Shown: one piece after another, positions 35,985 to 44,979 of the stretch
How positions within the stretch are numbered: the stretch's first letter is position 1
Layout of the letters: every line of letters starts with the position of its first letter
NCBI RefSeq assembly: GCF_900188025.1
Contig: NZ_FZNO01000012.1
Span: 62,001-126,000 of the forward strand
DNA length: 64,000 nucleotides
Direction of reading: 5' to 3'
Origin: Blastococcus mobilis
GTDB lineage: Bacteria; Actinomycetota; Actinomycetes; Mycobacteriales; Geodermatophilaceae
Notes under the pieces: model-generated
Told to the model about the DNA's origin: nothing
Seen by the model: the letters and a program-made list of their open reading frames with translations, nothing else
The model's database searches: none
Position numbers and translations under genes: made by a program

Positions 35985-36664
35985 GCACCTGCCGGCTGCA
36001 CCGACCGGGGCCGCGCCCGGATACCGCCCTGCTCGAGCAGTGTCGTGACCTGCCGACCAGCATCCTGTCCGACAGCATGGACCGCGTCGGCGGCGTGCGC
36101 GGCGTCCACCGGGTCCCGGGCGGGCGGTGGCCGCGGGTCGCCGGCCCCGCCCTGACCGTGCGCACCCGCGCCGGCGACAACCTCGTCGTCCACCGGGCGC
36201 TGGATCTCGCCCGGCCCGGCGACGTGCTGGTCATCGACGCCGGCGGGTCCCTGGAGCGGGCGATCCTCGGGGAGATCATGGGCCGCTACGCCGCGGTGCG
36301 GGGGATCGCCGCCCTGGTCGTGGACGGAGCCGTCCGCGACAGCGAGGGGCTGGCGGCCGGGCCGGTGCCGGTCTTCGCCCTCGGCATCAACCACCTCGGT
36401 CCGTACAAGGACGGCCCGGGTGAGCTGCACGGGCCGGTGCAGGCCGGTGGCACGGTGGTGCGCTCGGGGGACGTCGTCGTGGGGGACGGCGACGGCGTGG
36501 TCGTGCTCCCGTACGAGCGGGCCGCCGAGGTGGTCGCACGCGGGCAGGAGCGGCTGCGCGACGAGGAGGAGCAGTTCGCCGCGATCGCGGGGGGCACGCT
36601 CGACCGGTCCTGGGTGACCCGGGCGCTGGCCGAGGTGCACGTGGGCCACGAGGTGGACCGGTGA
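35981..36664 (+). CDS. RraA-family aldolase/decarboxylase, 227 aa
   Basis: Belongs to the RraA/HMG-aldolase group, which includes class II 4-hydroxy-4-methyl-2-oxoglutarate/4-carboxy-4-hydroxy-2-oxoadipate aldolases producing pyruvate or oxaloacetate. GPALTVRTRAGDN, PGDVLVIDAGGSLERAILGEIM and VVDGAVRDSEGL carry the expected Arg/Asp metal and substrate residues. ATG at 35981 overlaps the MFS stop; its own stop overlaps the next GTG. In this island it would cleave an oxidised hydroxy-dicarboxylate. True RraA (RNase E inhibitor) function is unlikely. Confidence 0.88.
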   Translation: MSTCRLHRPGPRPDTALLEQCRDLPTSILSDSMDRVGGVRGVHRVPGGRWPRVAGPALTVRTRAGDNLVVHRALDLARPGDVLVIDAGGSLERAILGEIMGRYAAVRGIAALVVDGAVRDSEGLAAGPVPVFALGINHLGPYKDGPGELHGPVQAGGTVVRSGDVVVGDGDGVVVLPYERAAEVVARGQERLRDEEEQFAAIAGGTLDRSWVTRALAEVHVGHEVDR

Positions 36665-37557
36665 GCCGGCGCTGGGGCCTGATCGGCTTCGGCGAGGCCG
36701 GCCGGATCATCGGTGGCGCGATCGCCGCGTCCGGCGTGGAGCTCGCGGTGCACGACCGACTGCTGCTGGACGCCGCCCGCGGGCCGGCCGCGCGCGCGGC
36801 GGTCGAGGCGGCCGGCGCGATCCCGGTCGAGGACCTCGCCGCGCTCGCCGACCGCGAGGTGGTGCTGTCGCTGGTCACGCCGGCGACCGCGGTGCCGGCG
36901 GCGGCCGGCTTCGCGCGGCACGCGTCGTCCGGCGTGCTCTACGTGGACCTGAACTCCACCGCACCGGGGGCGAAGCGCGAGGTGGCCGCGGCGCTCACCG
37001 GCGTGCGGGTGGTCGACGGCGTCATGACCGGCGGCGGCATCCAGCTCGACGGGGCGAAGATCCCGATCTCGCTGGCCGGGCCGGACGCCGCCGAGGCGGC
37101 CCGGCGGCTCGGCCAGGCGGGACTCAACGTCGCCGTCGTCGGCTCGGAGATCGGTGCGGCGGCCGCGCTGAAGATGCTGCGCAGCGTCGTCATCAAGGGG
37201 ATGGAGGGTCTCTGGGTGGAGGCACTGCTCGCCGCCCGGCGGATGGACGTCGTCGAGCCCCTGGTCGCGATGATCGAGGAGACACTCGACCGGTACTCCG
37301 CTCGCGACTTCGCCACCATGCTCGTGACCACCCACGTCGGGCACGCGGGGCGCCGGCAGGTCGAGGTGCGGATGGCCCGGGACACCGTTGCGGGCACTGG
37401 AGTGCCGCCGCTGCTGTCGGACGGGATCGTCGCCCGCCACGAGCACACTGCCCGGGGACTCGCGGCCGCCGGTGCCGAGCCCGGTGCCGTTCCGCCGTCG
37501 CTGGCGGCCGCGCTGGAGATCCTGGGCAGGCTGGCGGGCGAGACGCCGCCCGGCTGA
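36661..37557 (+). CDS. 3-hydroxyacid-dehydrogenase-like NAD(P)-binding protein, 298 aa
   Basis: N-terminal Rossmann fold with GLIGFGEAGRIIG, then DLNSTAPGAKREVAAAL and VDGVMTGGGIQLDGAKIPI, typical of the beta-hydroxyacid dehydrogenase family, with a DUF1932-like helical C-terminus (ALKMLRSVVIKGMEGLWVEAL; Lys in the catalytic position of this family). GTG at 36661 overlaps the RraA stop. Expected to oxidise or reduce a 3-hydroxy acid related to the substrate of the neighbours. Last gene of the plus-strand run; convergent with an MFS gene. Confidence 0.85.
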   Translation: MSRRWGLIGFGEAGRIIGGAIAASGVELAVHDRLLLDAARGPAARAAVEAAGAIPVEDLAALADREVVLSLVTPATAVPAAAGFARHASSGVLYVDLNSTAPGAKREVAAALTGVRVVDGVMTGGGIQLDGAKIPISLAGPDAAEAARRLGQAGLNVAVVGSEIGAAAALKMLRSVVIKGMEGLWVEALLAARRMDVVEPLVAMIEETLDRYSARDFATMLVTTHVGHAGRRQVEVRMARDTVAGTGVPPLLSDGIVARHEHTARGLAAAGAEPGAVPPSLAAALEILGRLAGETPPG

Positions 37558-37563
37558 GACCGC

Positions 37564-38790
37564 TCAGCGATGCGCGGACCGTCGCCGGAGCTGCTGCGCG
37601 GCGACGAGCCCGGGGCGGTCCCGCAGCAGCATGCGCCGGCCCTGCACGATCACCGCACCGGCCACCACCGACGTCGCCGCGGTGCCGTACCAGGCGACGG
37701 AGTACGAGCCGGCCGACACGACGAGGCCGAACACGAGGGGGCCCAGCGCGGCACCGGCGCCCATCCCGCCCTGGGTGATCGAGGTCGCGCGGGCGGCCAT
37801 GCCCGGGTGCATCCGCGCCACGGAGTAGGTGGACAGTCCCGCCCACGCCCAGCCGGTGCAGTAGCCGATCAGCGCACCTGCCGCGATCAGCACCTCCACC
37901 CCGGTGCCCAGCAGCGCATAGGACAGCCCGCCGACCGCCATCTGCGCCGCGACGACCAGCAGCCACTTGGTCCGCACCCGGTCGGCCAGCCAGCCCATGG
38001 CGATCCGGGCTGCCGCGCCGGTGCCGCTGGCCACGGCGGCCAGGACACCGGCGGTCGCGGGCGTGATGCCGCCGTCGACGGCGGTGGCGACGAAGAAGGA
38101 GCCCAGCGCGTTGCCGGTCGCGGCGCCGAGCATGAGTCCTACGGCGAGCACGATCAGCGGTCCGCGGCGGAACGGGCCGGCCGCTTCCGACGGCGCGGCC
38201 GACCCGGGCGACCGCAGCCGTGCGCCGCCCGGCACGCCCAGCATCACGACGACCGCCAGGGCGGCGCCGAGGGCGAACGCCGGTCGCCAGCCCAGCGGGA
38301 TCGCGACCAGCGGAACGGCGACGCCGGCCAGCATCGTGGACAGCGGGATCGCCGCCTGCTTCGTCCCGTAGGCCAGTCCGTGCCGGTCCGGCGGCACCGC
38401 CCGGGCGATGAGGTCGTTGCTCGCCGGCTGCCCGATGCCGTTGCCCCATCCGGCCACCACCAGAGCAGCGACCAACGCGGCGGTGTACTGCGCCGCCAGT
38501 GCGATGACCAGCATCGTTCCGGCGCCCACCAGCGCCGACATCCGTACGACGGGGGAGGTCCCGAAGCGGCGCACGAGCAGCCCTGCGGTGAGCGCGGAGA
38601 CCGCCGACGTGGCGAAGAAGCACGCGACGAGGACGCCGAGCAGCGACGGGCCGAAGCCGAGATCGGCACGCAGCTGCACCCAGAGCACCCCGACCATGTA
38701 GACCGGCAGCACGCCCACCGTGGTGACCGCGACCGCCGCGACGGCGGCCGAGCGGCTGCTGGCGAGGCGGTTCCGCCGGGGCGGGCGCAC
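37564..38790 (-). CDS. MFS transporter, 408 aa
   Basis: Twelve hydrophobic helices. VGVLPVYMVGVLWVQLRADLGFG at the start is clearly related to the start of the MFS protein at 34704. The loop 2-3 region reads TAGLLVRRFGTSPVVRM. GTG at 38790 starts five bases after the stop of the FAD-linked oxidase gene, so it is in an operon lhgO-like, glcD-like, MFS. Probably carries a hydroxyacid. The much longer open frame upstream is only the antisense of the oxidase reading. Confidence 0.87.
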   Translation of the reverse strand: MRPPRRNRLASSRSAAVAAVAVTTVGVLPVYMVGVLWVQLRADLGFGPSLLGVLVACFFATSAVSALTAGLLVRRFGTSPVVRMSALVGAGTMLVIALAAQYTAALVAALVVAGWGNGIGQPASNDLIARAVPPDRHGLAYGTKQAAIPLSTMLAGVAVPLVAIPLGWRPAFALGAALAVVVMLGVPGGARLRSPGSAAPSEAAGPFRRGPLIVLAVGLMLGAATGNALGSFFVATAVDGGITPATAGVLAAVASGTGAAARIAMGWLADRVRTKWLLVVAAQMAVGGLSYALLGTGVEVLIAAGALIGYCTGWAWAGLSTYSVARMHPGMAARATSITQGGMGAGAALGPLVFGLVVSAGSYSVAWYGTAATSVVAGAVIVQGRRMLLRDRPGLVAAQQLRRRSAHR

Positions 38791-38795
38791 GGCGG

Positions 38796-40223
38796 TCAGC
38801 CCGGCCTGCGAGCGCCGTCGAAGGGCAGCAGGGCGCGGCCGAGGCGGCCGTCCGGGTCCAGCGCCCGCTTGACGGCCAGCATCGCGGCGACCTCGTCCCC
38901 GGTCCGGTTGAGCCGCAGCAGGTGCGCCTTGGCCCGCCCGATGCCGTGCTCGGCGCTGATGCTCCCGTCGTGCTGGGCGGCCAGCGTGAGGACGGCGTCG
39001 TCGAGCGCGTCGTCGCGGGGGTCGGCGTCGAGGATGTTCACGTGCACGTTGCCGTCCCCGAGATGGCCGAAGAAGAACGGCCGAGGGCTCCGGCCCGACA
39101 GCGGGTCCCGGGTGGGCCACTCCCGCACGAGTGCGCCGCAGCGCTCGACGAACTCCGCGGTCCGGGCGGCCGGCACCGAGAGGTCGAACTTGTGCGGCAC
39201 GCCGAAGGCGCTGACCGACTCGGTGATGCGGTCCCGGTAGCCCCACAGCCGACGCACCCCCGCGGCGTCGTCCGCGGCCGCCAGATCGATCAGCGGGTCG
39301 TCGGTGACCCCGGCGCCGGCGAGTGCCGTCAGCAGCCGGTCGAGGCCGGCCGGCCCGTCGGCGAGTTCCAGGACCAGGTGGGCCGGGTGCCGCCGGGGGA
39401 GCGGATCGGGCTCGCCGGTGGCCGCGAGCACCAGGCGCAGGCACGCGTCGTCGACCAGCTCCGCAGCCCGCAGCTGCGGCACCCGGACCCGCATCTCGGC
39501 GAGCACGTCGACAGCCGCCTGCACACCGGGCAGGCCCAGCAGCACGACCGCGCGGGACGCCGATCGCGCCACGACCCGGAGCAGCAGCCGCGTGATGACG
39601 CCGAGGGTGCCCTCGCTGCCGACGAGCAGGGCCGACAGCGAGTACCCGGTGTTGTCCTTGACCAGCGGATGCATCCGCACCAGCGGGCGCCCGTCCACGG
39701 TCAGCGCGTCGACGGAGAGCACCTGCGAGCGCATCATCCCCTGCTGCAGCACCCTGATGCCTCCGGCGTTGGTGGCCGCCATGCCGCCGACGGTGCAGCT
39801 CTCCCGGGCGGCGAGGTCGACCGGCAGCTCGAGGCCGTGCGGGCGGAGGAAGTCCTGCAGCGCGGCCAGGGTGACGCCGGCCTCGGCCACCACGGTGCCC
39901 GCCACCGGGTTCACCGGGCCGATCCGGGTCAACCGTGTCGTCGACAGGAGGACGTCGCCGGCCTCGGGCACGCCGCCGGCGACCAGCCCCGTGTTGCCGC
40001 CCTGGACGACGACGCGCAGCCCCGCGGCGGCGACCTCGGCGAGCACCGCCGCGGTCTGCCCCTCGTCGGCGGGCCGGACGACCAGCGCGCAGTCGCCGCG
40101 CCATCGCCCGGTCCAGTCGCGGACGTAGCCCTCGACCACCGCCGGGTCGACGAGGACGTGGTCCGGCCCGACCACACCGGCGAGGCGCTCCGCGAGCGCC
40201 TGTGTCATCGGGGCAGAGGTCAC
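38796..40223 (-). CDS. FAD-linked D-2-hydroxyacid dehydrogenase (GlcD/D2HGDH type), 475 aa
   Basis: FAD_binding_4 plus FAD-oxidase C domain. Signatures: VVQGGNTGLVAGG, ESCTVGGMAATNAGG (pyrophosphate binding), LLVGSEGTLGVITRL, and C-terminal FFFGHLGDGNVHVNIL and SISAEHGIGRAK with metal-binding His residues. This pattern is typical of D-2-hydroxyglutarate and D-lactate dehydrogenases. GTG at 40223 overlaps the stop of the L-2-hydroxyglutarate oxidase-like gene by four bases. Paired, the two could oxidise both enantiomers of one 2-hydroxyacid. Confidence 0.92.
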   Translation of the reverse strand: MTSAPMTQALAERLAGVVGPDHVLVDPAVVEGYVRDWTGRWRGDCALVVRPADEGQTAAVLAEVAAAGLRVVVQGGNTGLVAGGVPEAGDVLLSTTRLTRIGPVNPVAGTVVAEAGVTLAALQDFLRPHGLELPVDLAARESCTVGGMAATNAGGIRVLQQGMMRSQVLSVDALTVDGRPLVRMHPLVKDNTGYSLSALLVGSEGTLGVITRLLLRVVARSASRAVVLLGLPGVQAAVDVLAEMRVRVPQLRAAELVDDACLRLVLAATGEPDPLPRRHPAHLVLELADGPAGLDRLLTALAGAGVTDDPLIDLAAADDAAGVRRLWGYRDRITESVSAFGVPHKFDLSVPAARTAEFVERCGALVREWPTRDPLSGRSPRPFFFGHLGDGNVHVNILDADPRDDALDDAVLTLAAQHDGSISAEHGIGRAKAHLLRLNRTGDEVAAMLAVKRALDPDGRLGRALLPFDGARRPG

Positions 40224-41443
40224 GACGCCGGGCCGCGGCCCAGGAGGGCGTCGACGATGTGCTCGGCGATCGCCAGGGAGGACGTGGCCGCGGGCGAGGG
40301 GGCGTTGCGGACGGCGACGACCGCGCCGGTCTGGGTGATGCGGAAGTCGTCGACCAGGCTGCCGTCGGTCTCCAGCGCCTGGGCGCGAATGCCGGCCGCG
40401 GCAGGAACCATGTCCTCGACGGTCAGCTCGGGTACGTAGCGCTGCGCCGCCGCGGTGAACGCCCGCTTGCTCAAGGACCCGCGCAGCTCCTCGATGCCGG
40501 TCCGCCAGTGCTGCCTGGCGAACCTGCGGAAGCCGTCGTAACGGACGATCTCCGCCAGTTCCCGCACCGAGACGTCGCGCCGGCGGTAGCCCTCGCGGGC
40601 CAGGGCCAGCACGGCGTTCGGGCCGATGAGCACCTCGCCGTCGAACCGCGGGGTCAGGTGCACGCCGAGGAAGGGGTACCGCGGGTCGGGCACCGGATAG
40701 ACGAGGCGGTTGACGAGCGAGCGCTTCTCCGGGACCAGCGCGTAGTACTCGCCGCGGAACGGGACGATGCGCGGCGCGTGGACGTCGCCGGCCAGCTCCG
40801 CGAGCCGGTCGACCTGGAGGCCCGCGCACAGCACGACCTCGTCGACGACGATCTCCTCGCCCGACGCCTCGCGGACGACCACCTCCTCGACGGGGCCGCC
40901 GGTGGTGTGGTCCAGGCCGGTGACCGTGAAGCCGGTCCGGATGGTGGCCCCCCGCGCCTCGGCGTCGGCCGCGAGGGCCCGCGTGATCCCGGCGTAGTCG
41001 ACGATCGCGGTGGTGGGGGAGTGCAGGCCGGCGATGCCGGTGACGTGCGGCTCCAGCTCCTTCAGCTCGGCACGGTCGATGATCCGGATGCCCGGGACGC
41101 CGTTGGCCCGGGCGCGCTCGGCGATCGCGGCGAGCCGCTGCTGCTCCTCGGCGTCGAGGGCGACGAGCACCTTGCCGACCTCGTCGTAGGCGAGGCCCTG
41201 CTCGGCGCAGAAGTCCTTGAGCAGGCCGACGCCGCGGCGGCACAGCAGCGCCTTGAGCGAGCCGGGCTCGTAGTACAGGCCGGCGTGCACGACGCCGCTG
41301 TTGCGGCCGGTCTGGTGGGCGGCGAGGTGGTCCTCCTTCTCGAGGAGGGTGACCTGCGCATCGGGCCGCAGCTGCAGGAGCCGGCGGGCGACCGCGGTTC
41401 CGATGATGCCGCCGCCGACGACGGCGTAGCGCGAGACGGACAT
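40220..41443 (-). CDS. lhgO: L-2-hydroxyglutarate oxidase-like flavoprotein, 407 aa
   Basis: DAO-family FAD enzyme. GGGIIGTAVARRLLQ (10-24) is the dinucleotide fold; TGRNSGVVHAGLYYEPGSLKA is the highly diagnostic LhgO segment with its flavin-linking-type His; LTPRFDGEVLIGPNAVLA and the C-terminal ITQTGAVVAVRNAPSPAATSSL also match. Oxidises L-2-hydroxyglutarate to 2-oxoglutarate, feeding electrons to the quinone pool or oxygen. ATG at 41443 with GGAGAG upstream. Divergent from the DapA-family gene with 143 bp between, the probable shared control region. Confidence 0.92.
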   Translation of the reverse strand: MSVSRYAVVGGGIIGTAVARRLLQLRPDAQVTLLEKEDHLAAHQTGRNSGVVHAGLYYEPGSLKALLCRRGVGLLKDFCAEQGLAYDEVGKVLVALDAEEQQRLAAIAERARANGVPGIRIIDRAELKELEPHVTGIAGLHSPTTAIVDYAGITRALAADAEARGATIRTGFTVTGLDHTTGGPVEEVVVREASGEEIVVDEVVLCAGLQVDRLAELAGDVHAPRIVPFRGEYYALVPEKRSLVNRLVYPVPDPRYPFLGVHLTPRFDGEVLIGPNAVLALAREGYRRRDVSVRELAEIVRYDGFRRFARQHWRTGIEELRGSLSKRAFTAAAQRYVPELTVEDMVPAAAGIRAQALETDGSLVDDFRITQTGAVVAVRNAPSPAATSSLAIAEHIVDALLGRGPAS

Positions 41444-41586
41444 CGCTCTCCGATCCCTGCCACCGCCCCGGAGCCCGGACGCGACGACGGGCGTTCCGGA
41501 TGCGGTGGCCGTTACGGTGTGACCATGATCGCAATCGTGGTGCATGCCGGGCGAGCGGCTCGCGCCTCCCAGCAGGGTAGTTGCCG

Positions 41587-42474
41587 GTGACCGCCCTCCA
41601 GGGTGTGCTACCGATCACACTGACCCCGTTCACCGACGACGGCGACGTGGACGAGGGCAGCATCGACACCCTGGTCGAGGACTACCTGGACGCCGGGGCG
41701 CACGGCCTGACGATCCTCGGGATCATGGGTGAGGCCGCCAAGCTCCTCGACGACGAGCGGGAGCGGGTGCTCCGCCGCTACATCGACGCCACCGCCGGCC
41801 GGGTGCCGGTCGTCGCCGGCGTCTCGGCGCGCGCCACCCGGATGGCACTGGAGTACGCCCGACGGGCGGAGGACGCGGGCGCGGCCGCGGTCATGCTGGC
41901 ACCACCGGACAACGCCAAGAATCTCGACCTGGTCTTCGAGCACTTCCGCCGGGTCGCCGACGCCGTCTCCGTCCCGGTCGTCGTGCAGGACGAGCCCGTG
42001 AACACCGGCGTCACGATGCCGGCGCCGTTCCTGGTGCGGCTGCTCGACGAGATCGAGGGCTGCCGCTACCTCAAGCTGGAGGAGACGCCCACCCTGCCCA
42101 AGATCTCGGTGGTGCGGCACAGAGCGACGTCGCAGGTCGGGATCTTCGGCGGCCTCGGTGGGCTGTACCTCTACGAGGAGCTGCTGCGCGGGGCCGACGG
42201 GATCATGACCGGCTTCGGCTTCCCGCAGGTGCTGGTCGGCACCTACGAACGGTTCGTCGCCGGGCAGCGCAAGGAGGCGCAGGAGTACTTCTTCCGGTAC
42301 CTCCCGCTGATCCGCTACGAGGCGCAGCTGGGCGTGGGGGGAGTGACGATCCGCAAGCAGGTCTTCGCCCGGCGGGGGTCGATCAGCTCGCCGCACGCGC
42401 GCTTCCCCGCCCCCCCGGTGGACGAGCTCACCCTGGCCGAACTCGACGACCTGATCGCTGCCGTCGGTCTCTGA
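41587..42474 (+). CDS. DapA-family (DHDPS/NAL) aldolase, 295 aa
   Basis: Class I aldolase barrel of the dihydrodipicolinate synthase/N-acetylneuraminate lyase family. The Schiff-base Lys is Lys163 in CRYLKLEETP; ILGIMGEAAKLLDDER corresponds to the carboxylate-binding GTTGE loop, but altered. The usual Tyr region reads VVVQDEPVNTGV, lacking the YN.P motif, so it is not a true DapA. GTG at 41587 chosen, TTG at 41581 also possible. First gene of the 41587-44927 run with two FAH hydrolases and an SDR, suggesting 2-oxo-acid aldol cleavage or dehydration of a sugar acid. Confidence 0.87.
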   Translation: MTALQGVLPITLTPFTDDGDVDEGSIDTLVEDYLDAGAHGLTILGIMGEAAKLLDDERERVLRRYIDATAGRVPVVAGVSARATRMALEYARRAEDAGAAAVMLAPPDNAKNLDLVFEHFRRVADAVSVPVVVQDEPVNTGVTMPAPFLVRLLDEIEGCRYLKLEETPTLPKISVVRHRATSQVGIFGGLGGLYLYEELLRGADGIMTGFGFPQVLVGTYERFVAGQRKEAQEYFFRYLPLIRYEAQLGVGGVTIRKQVFARRGSISSPHARFPAPPVDELTLAELDDLIAAVGL

Positions 42475-42503
42475 CGGCCCCTCCGACGAGAGGTAGGACT
42501 CCC

Positions 42504-43358
42504 ATGCGGCTGACGTCCCTGCGGATGGACGGCGCCGAGCCCGCGGCACTGGTGCGTCCGTCCGGCGCGGTGCTGCTGAGCGCGGTGAACGAGGCGCTGG
42601 GTACCAGCTGGGCCGGCACCGTGCAGGAGCTGCTCGAGCAGGGCCAGGTCGAGCAGCTGCGCGACTGGGTGGGCGGCGCCCCGTCCGGGCTGCTCGACGA
42701 GCTGGCGATCCCGCAGGACCAGCTGGTGTACGCGCCGCTGTACCGGCGGCCGCGCAAGATCTGGGGGATCGGGCTGAACTACGTGGAGCACGCCGCGGAT
42801 CTGTCGGCGACGGCGCCCTCGACCGAGCCGGCCAGCTTCCTCAAGCCCGACACCGCCATCATCGGCCCGGGGGAGGCGATCCGGATCCCGCCGCAGTCGC
42901 AGCGGACCACCGCCGAGGGGGAACTCGGTGTGATCATCGGCCGCGAGTGCAAGAACGTGGACGAGGCCGACGCCCCGGGCGTCGTGGCCGGCTTCACCAC
43001 GGTCGTGGACATGACCGCCGAGGACATCCTCGAGAAGAACCCGCGCTACCTGACCCGGTCCAAGAGCTTCGACACCTTCTTCAGCTTCGGCCCGGAGCTG
43101 GTGACCGTCGACGAGGTGCCCGACGTCGACGCGCTGGAGGTCTCGACCCTGCACAACGGGGACGTCCACCGCCGCAACGTCGTCTCGAACATGACCTTCC
43201 GGCCGTGGTGGCTGGTGGCCTTCCACTCGCGGGTCATGACCCTGCTGCCCGGCGACATCATCTCGACCGGGACCCCGGGGGCCGCTCACATCCGCCCCGG
43301 TGACACCGCCGGCTGCTCGATCGTCGGCTTCCGCGACCTCTCGAACCCCGTGGAGTGA
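42504..43358 (+). CDS. Fumarylacetoacetate hydrolase-family protein, 284 aa
   Basis: FAH fold, metal-dependent C-C or C-O chemistry on 2-oxo/2,4-dioxo acids. IWGIGLNYVEHA, FLKPDTAIIGPGEAI, and the metal-ligand acidic segment TTAEGELGVIIGRECKNV with GFTTVVDMTAEDI are clear; STGTPGAAHI is the C-terminal signature. ATG at 42504 after GAGAGG. The N-terminal 85 residues form the usual small beta domain. Sits in the DapA/SDR/FAH operon; a second FAH gene follows. Specific substrate unknown (2,4-diketo-3-deoxy sugar acid or acylpyruvate are candidates). Confidence 0.9.
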   Translation: MRLTSLRMDGAEPAALVRPSGAVLLSAVNEALGTSWAGTVQELLEQGQVEQLRDWVGGAPSGLLDELAIPQDQLVYAPLYRRPRKIWGIGLNYVEHAADLSATAPSTEPASFLKPDTAIIGPGEAIRIPPQSQRTTAEGELGVIIGRECKNVDEADAPGVVAGFTTVVDMTAEDILEKNPRYLTRSKSFDTFFSFGPELVTVDEVPDVDALEVSTLHNGDVHRRNVVSNMTFRPWWLVAFHSRVMTLLPGDIISTGTPGAAHIRPGDTAGCSIVGFRDLSNPVE

Positions 43359-43362
43359 CCCG

Positions 43363-44151
43363 ATGGACCTGGAACTGACCGGCAGGGTCGCGCTCGTGAC
43401 CGCGGCCAGCAAGGGGCTGGGGCGGGCGACCGCGACCCAGCTCGCCGCCGAAGGCGCGCGTCTGATGATCTCCAGCCGCGGCGAGGAGCAGCTGGCGAAG
43501 ACGGCCTCGGAGATCGCCGAGGCCACCGGCGCGCAGGTCGAGTACTGCGCGGCCGACGTGTCCGACGCCGCCGACCTCGGCCGGCTGCTGCAGGAGACCG
43601 AGCAGCGCCTCGGCGGCGTCGACGTGCTGGTGAACAACGCCGGTGGCCCGCGCCCCGGTGGGTTCGACGCGCTCGACGACGACGCCTGGCGCGAGGCCTA
43701 CGAGCTCAACCTGATGAGCACCGTCCGGCTGATCCGCGGCGTCCTGCCGCACATGCGCGAGCAGCGCTGGGGCCGGATCGTCACGGTCGCGTCGTCGTCG
43801 ATCAAGCAGCCGATCGAGAACCTGCTGCTGTCCAACACCTACCGGGTGGCGATCCTGGGGCTGGCCAAGAGCCTGGCCATCGAGTTCGCGCCCGACGGCA
43901 TCCTGATCAACACGATCGGCCCCGGCCGCATCGCCACCGACCGCGTCGCGGGTCTCGACGCCGGCCGCGCCGAGAAGGCGGGCCTGTCCGTCGAGGAGGT
44001 GCGGGCGCAGGCCGAGAAGGCGATCCCGCTGGGCCGCTACGGCACCGCCGAGGAGTTCGGCAAGGTGGCGGCGTTCCTCGTGTCCGGCGCGAACACGTAC
44101 ACGACCGGGCAGCACTTCCTGGTCGACGGCGGCATGGTGAAGGCCATCTGA
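43363..44151 (+). CDS. Atypical SDR lacking YxxxK, 262 aa
   Basis: SDR fold with TAASKGLGRATA cofactor loop and VLVNNAGGPRPGG. Where classical SDRs have Ser...YxxxK it has SSSIKQPIENLLLSNTYRVAI: the position of the Lys is Ile and a Ser-Asn-x-x-Arg pattern is present. A recognised atypical SDR group shares this SN..R motif. So classical proton-relay chemistry is not assured. ATG at 43363, five bases after the previous stop; its own TGA overlaps the next ATG by one base. Probably dehydrogenates a sugar-acid or lactone intermediate between the two FAH enzymes. Confidence 0.85.
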   Translation: MDLELTGRVALVTAASKGLGRATATQLAAEGARLMISSRGEEQLAKTASEIAEATGAQVEYCAADVSDAADLGRLLQETEQRLGGVDVLVNNAGGPRPGGFDALDDDAWREAYELNLMSTVRLIRGVLPHMREQRWGRIVTVASSSIKQPIENLLLSNTYRVAILGLAKSLAIEFAPDGILINTIGPGRIATDRVAGLDAGRAEKAGLSVEEVRAQAEKAIPLGRYGTAEEFGKVAAFLVSGANTYTTGQHFLVDGGMVKAI

Positions 44152-44927
44152 TGCGCGTCGCCCGCTTCGCGACCGCAGCCGGCGGCCCGGCGCGCTACGG
44201 GGTGGTGGAGGGGGACGGCGAGGGCACCGTCGTGGCGCACCTCGACGGGCCGCCCTTCGACGGCGTCCGCGAGACGGGGGAATGCACCCCGCTGTCCGAG
44301 GTGACCCTCCTGGCGCCGGTGGAGCCCAGCAAGGTCCTCGCGTTCGGGCGCAACTACGCCGAGCACGCCGAGGAACTCGGGAACGAGGTGCCCGAGATCC
44401 CGATCGTGTTCCTCAAGCCCTCCACGGCGGTCGTCGGCCCGGACGCCGAGGTCGGGTACCCGGCGCTGACCTCCGACCTGCACTACGAGGGCGAGCTGGC
44501 CGTCGTCATCGGCCGGCGCTGCAAGGCCGTCCCGGCCGGGGACGTCGCCGGCGTGGTCTTCGGGTACACCGTCGCCAACGACCTGACCATGCGCGACATT
44601 CAGAAGTCCGAGGGGCAGTGGACCCGAGGCAAGGGGTTCGACGGCGCCTGCCCGCTGGGCCCCTGGGTGGAGACCGAGCTCGACCCGTCGGCGCTGTCGC
44701 TCCGGTCGACCGTCAACGGCGTGCTGCGCCAGGACGGCACCACCGCCGACATGCTGCGCGACGTGGGCGAGTGCGTCTCGTGGGTCAGCCAGGCGATGAC
44801 CCTGCTGCCCGGCGACGTGGTGCTCACCGGCACCCCCGCCGGGGTCGGCGCGCTCCAGCGCGGGGACGACATCGCGGTGACCATCGAGGGCATCGGCACC
44901 CTGGTCACCCGGATCTCCGCAGGCTGA
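44151..44927 (+). CDS. Fumarylacetoacetate hydrolase-family protein, 258 aa
   Basis: Second FAH-fold protein of the operon, only distantly similar to the first. VLAFGRNYAEHAEELG, IVFLKPSTAVVGPDAEV, YEGELAVVIGRRCK, GYTVANDLTMRDIQKSEGQWTRGKGFDGACPLGPW and TGTPAGVGAL match the acylpyruvate hydrolase/5-oxopent-3-ene-1,2,5-tricarboxylate decarboxylase (HpaG-like) group. ATG at 44151 shares one base with the upstream TGA. Likely last catabolic step, releasing pyruvate or a related acid. Confidence 0.9.
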   Translation: MRVARFATAAGGPARYGVVEGDGEGTVVAHLDGPPFDGVRETGECTPLSEVTLLAPVEPSKVLAFGRNYAEHAEELGNEVPEIPIVFLKPSTAVVGPDAEVGYPALTSDLHYEGELAVVIGRRCKAVPAGDVAGVVFGYTVANDLTMRDIQKSEGQWTRGKGFDGACPLGPWVETELDPSALSLRSTVNGVLRQDGTTADMLRDVGECVSWVSQAMTLLPGDVVLTGTPAGVGALQRGDDIAVTIEGIGTLVTRISAG

Positions 44928-44979
44928 ACAAGGGGCCCCTCGCGATTCCAGTGAGGTGCGGGGCCGCCAGCCAGCCGCC

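Noticed and set aside
37564-40104. 846-residue minus-strand ORF
   Set aside because: Only its last 408 residues (from 38790) are the MFS protein; the upstream part is the FAD oxidase gene read in another frame.
41587-42474. True DapA (lysine biosynthesis)
   Set aside because: The Tyr-containing YN.P region is replaced by QDEPVNTG and the GTTGE loop is altered; genomic context is catabolic.
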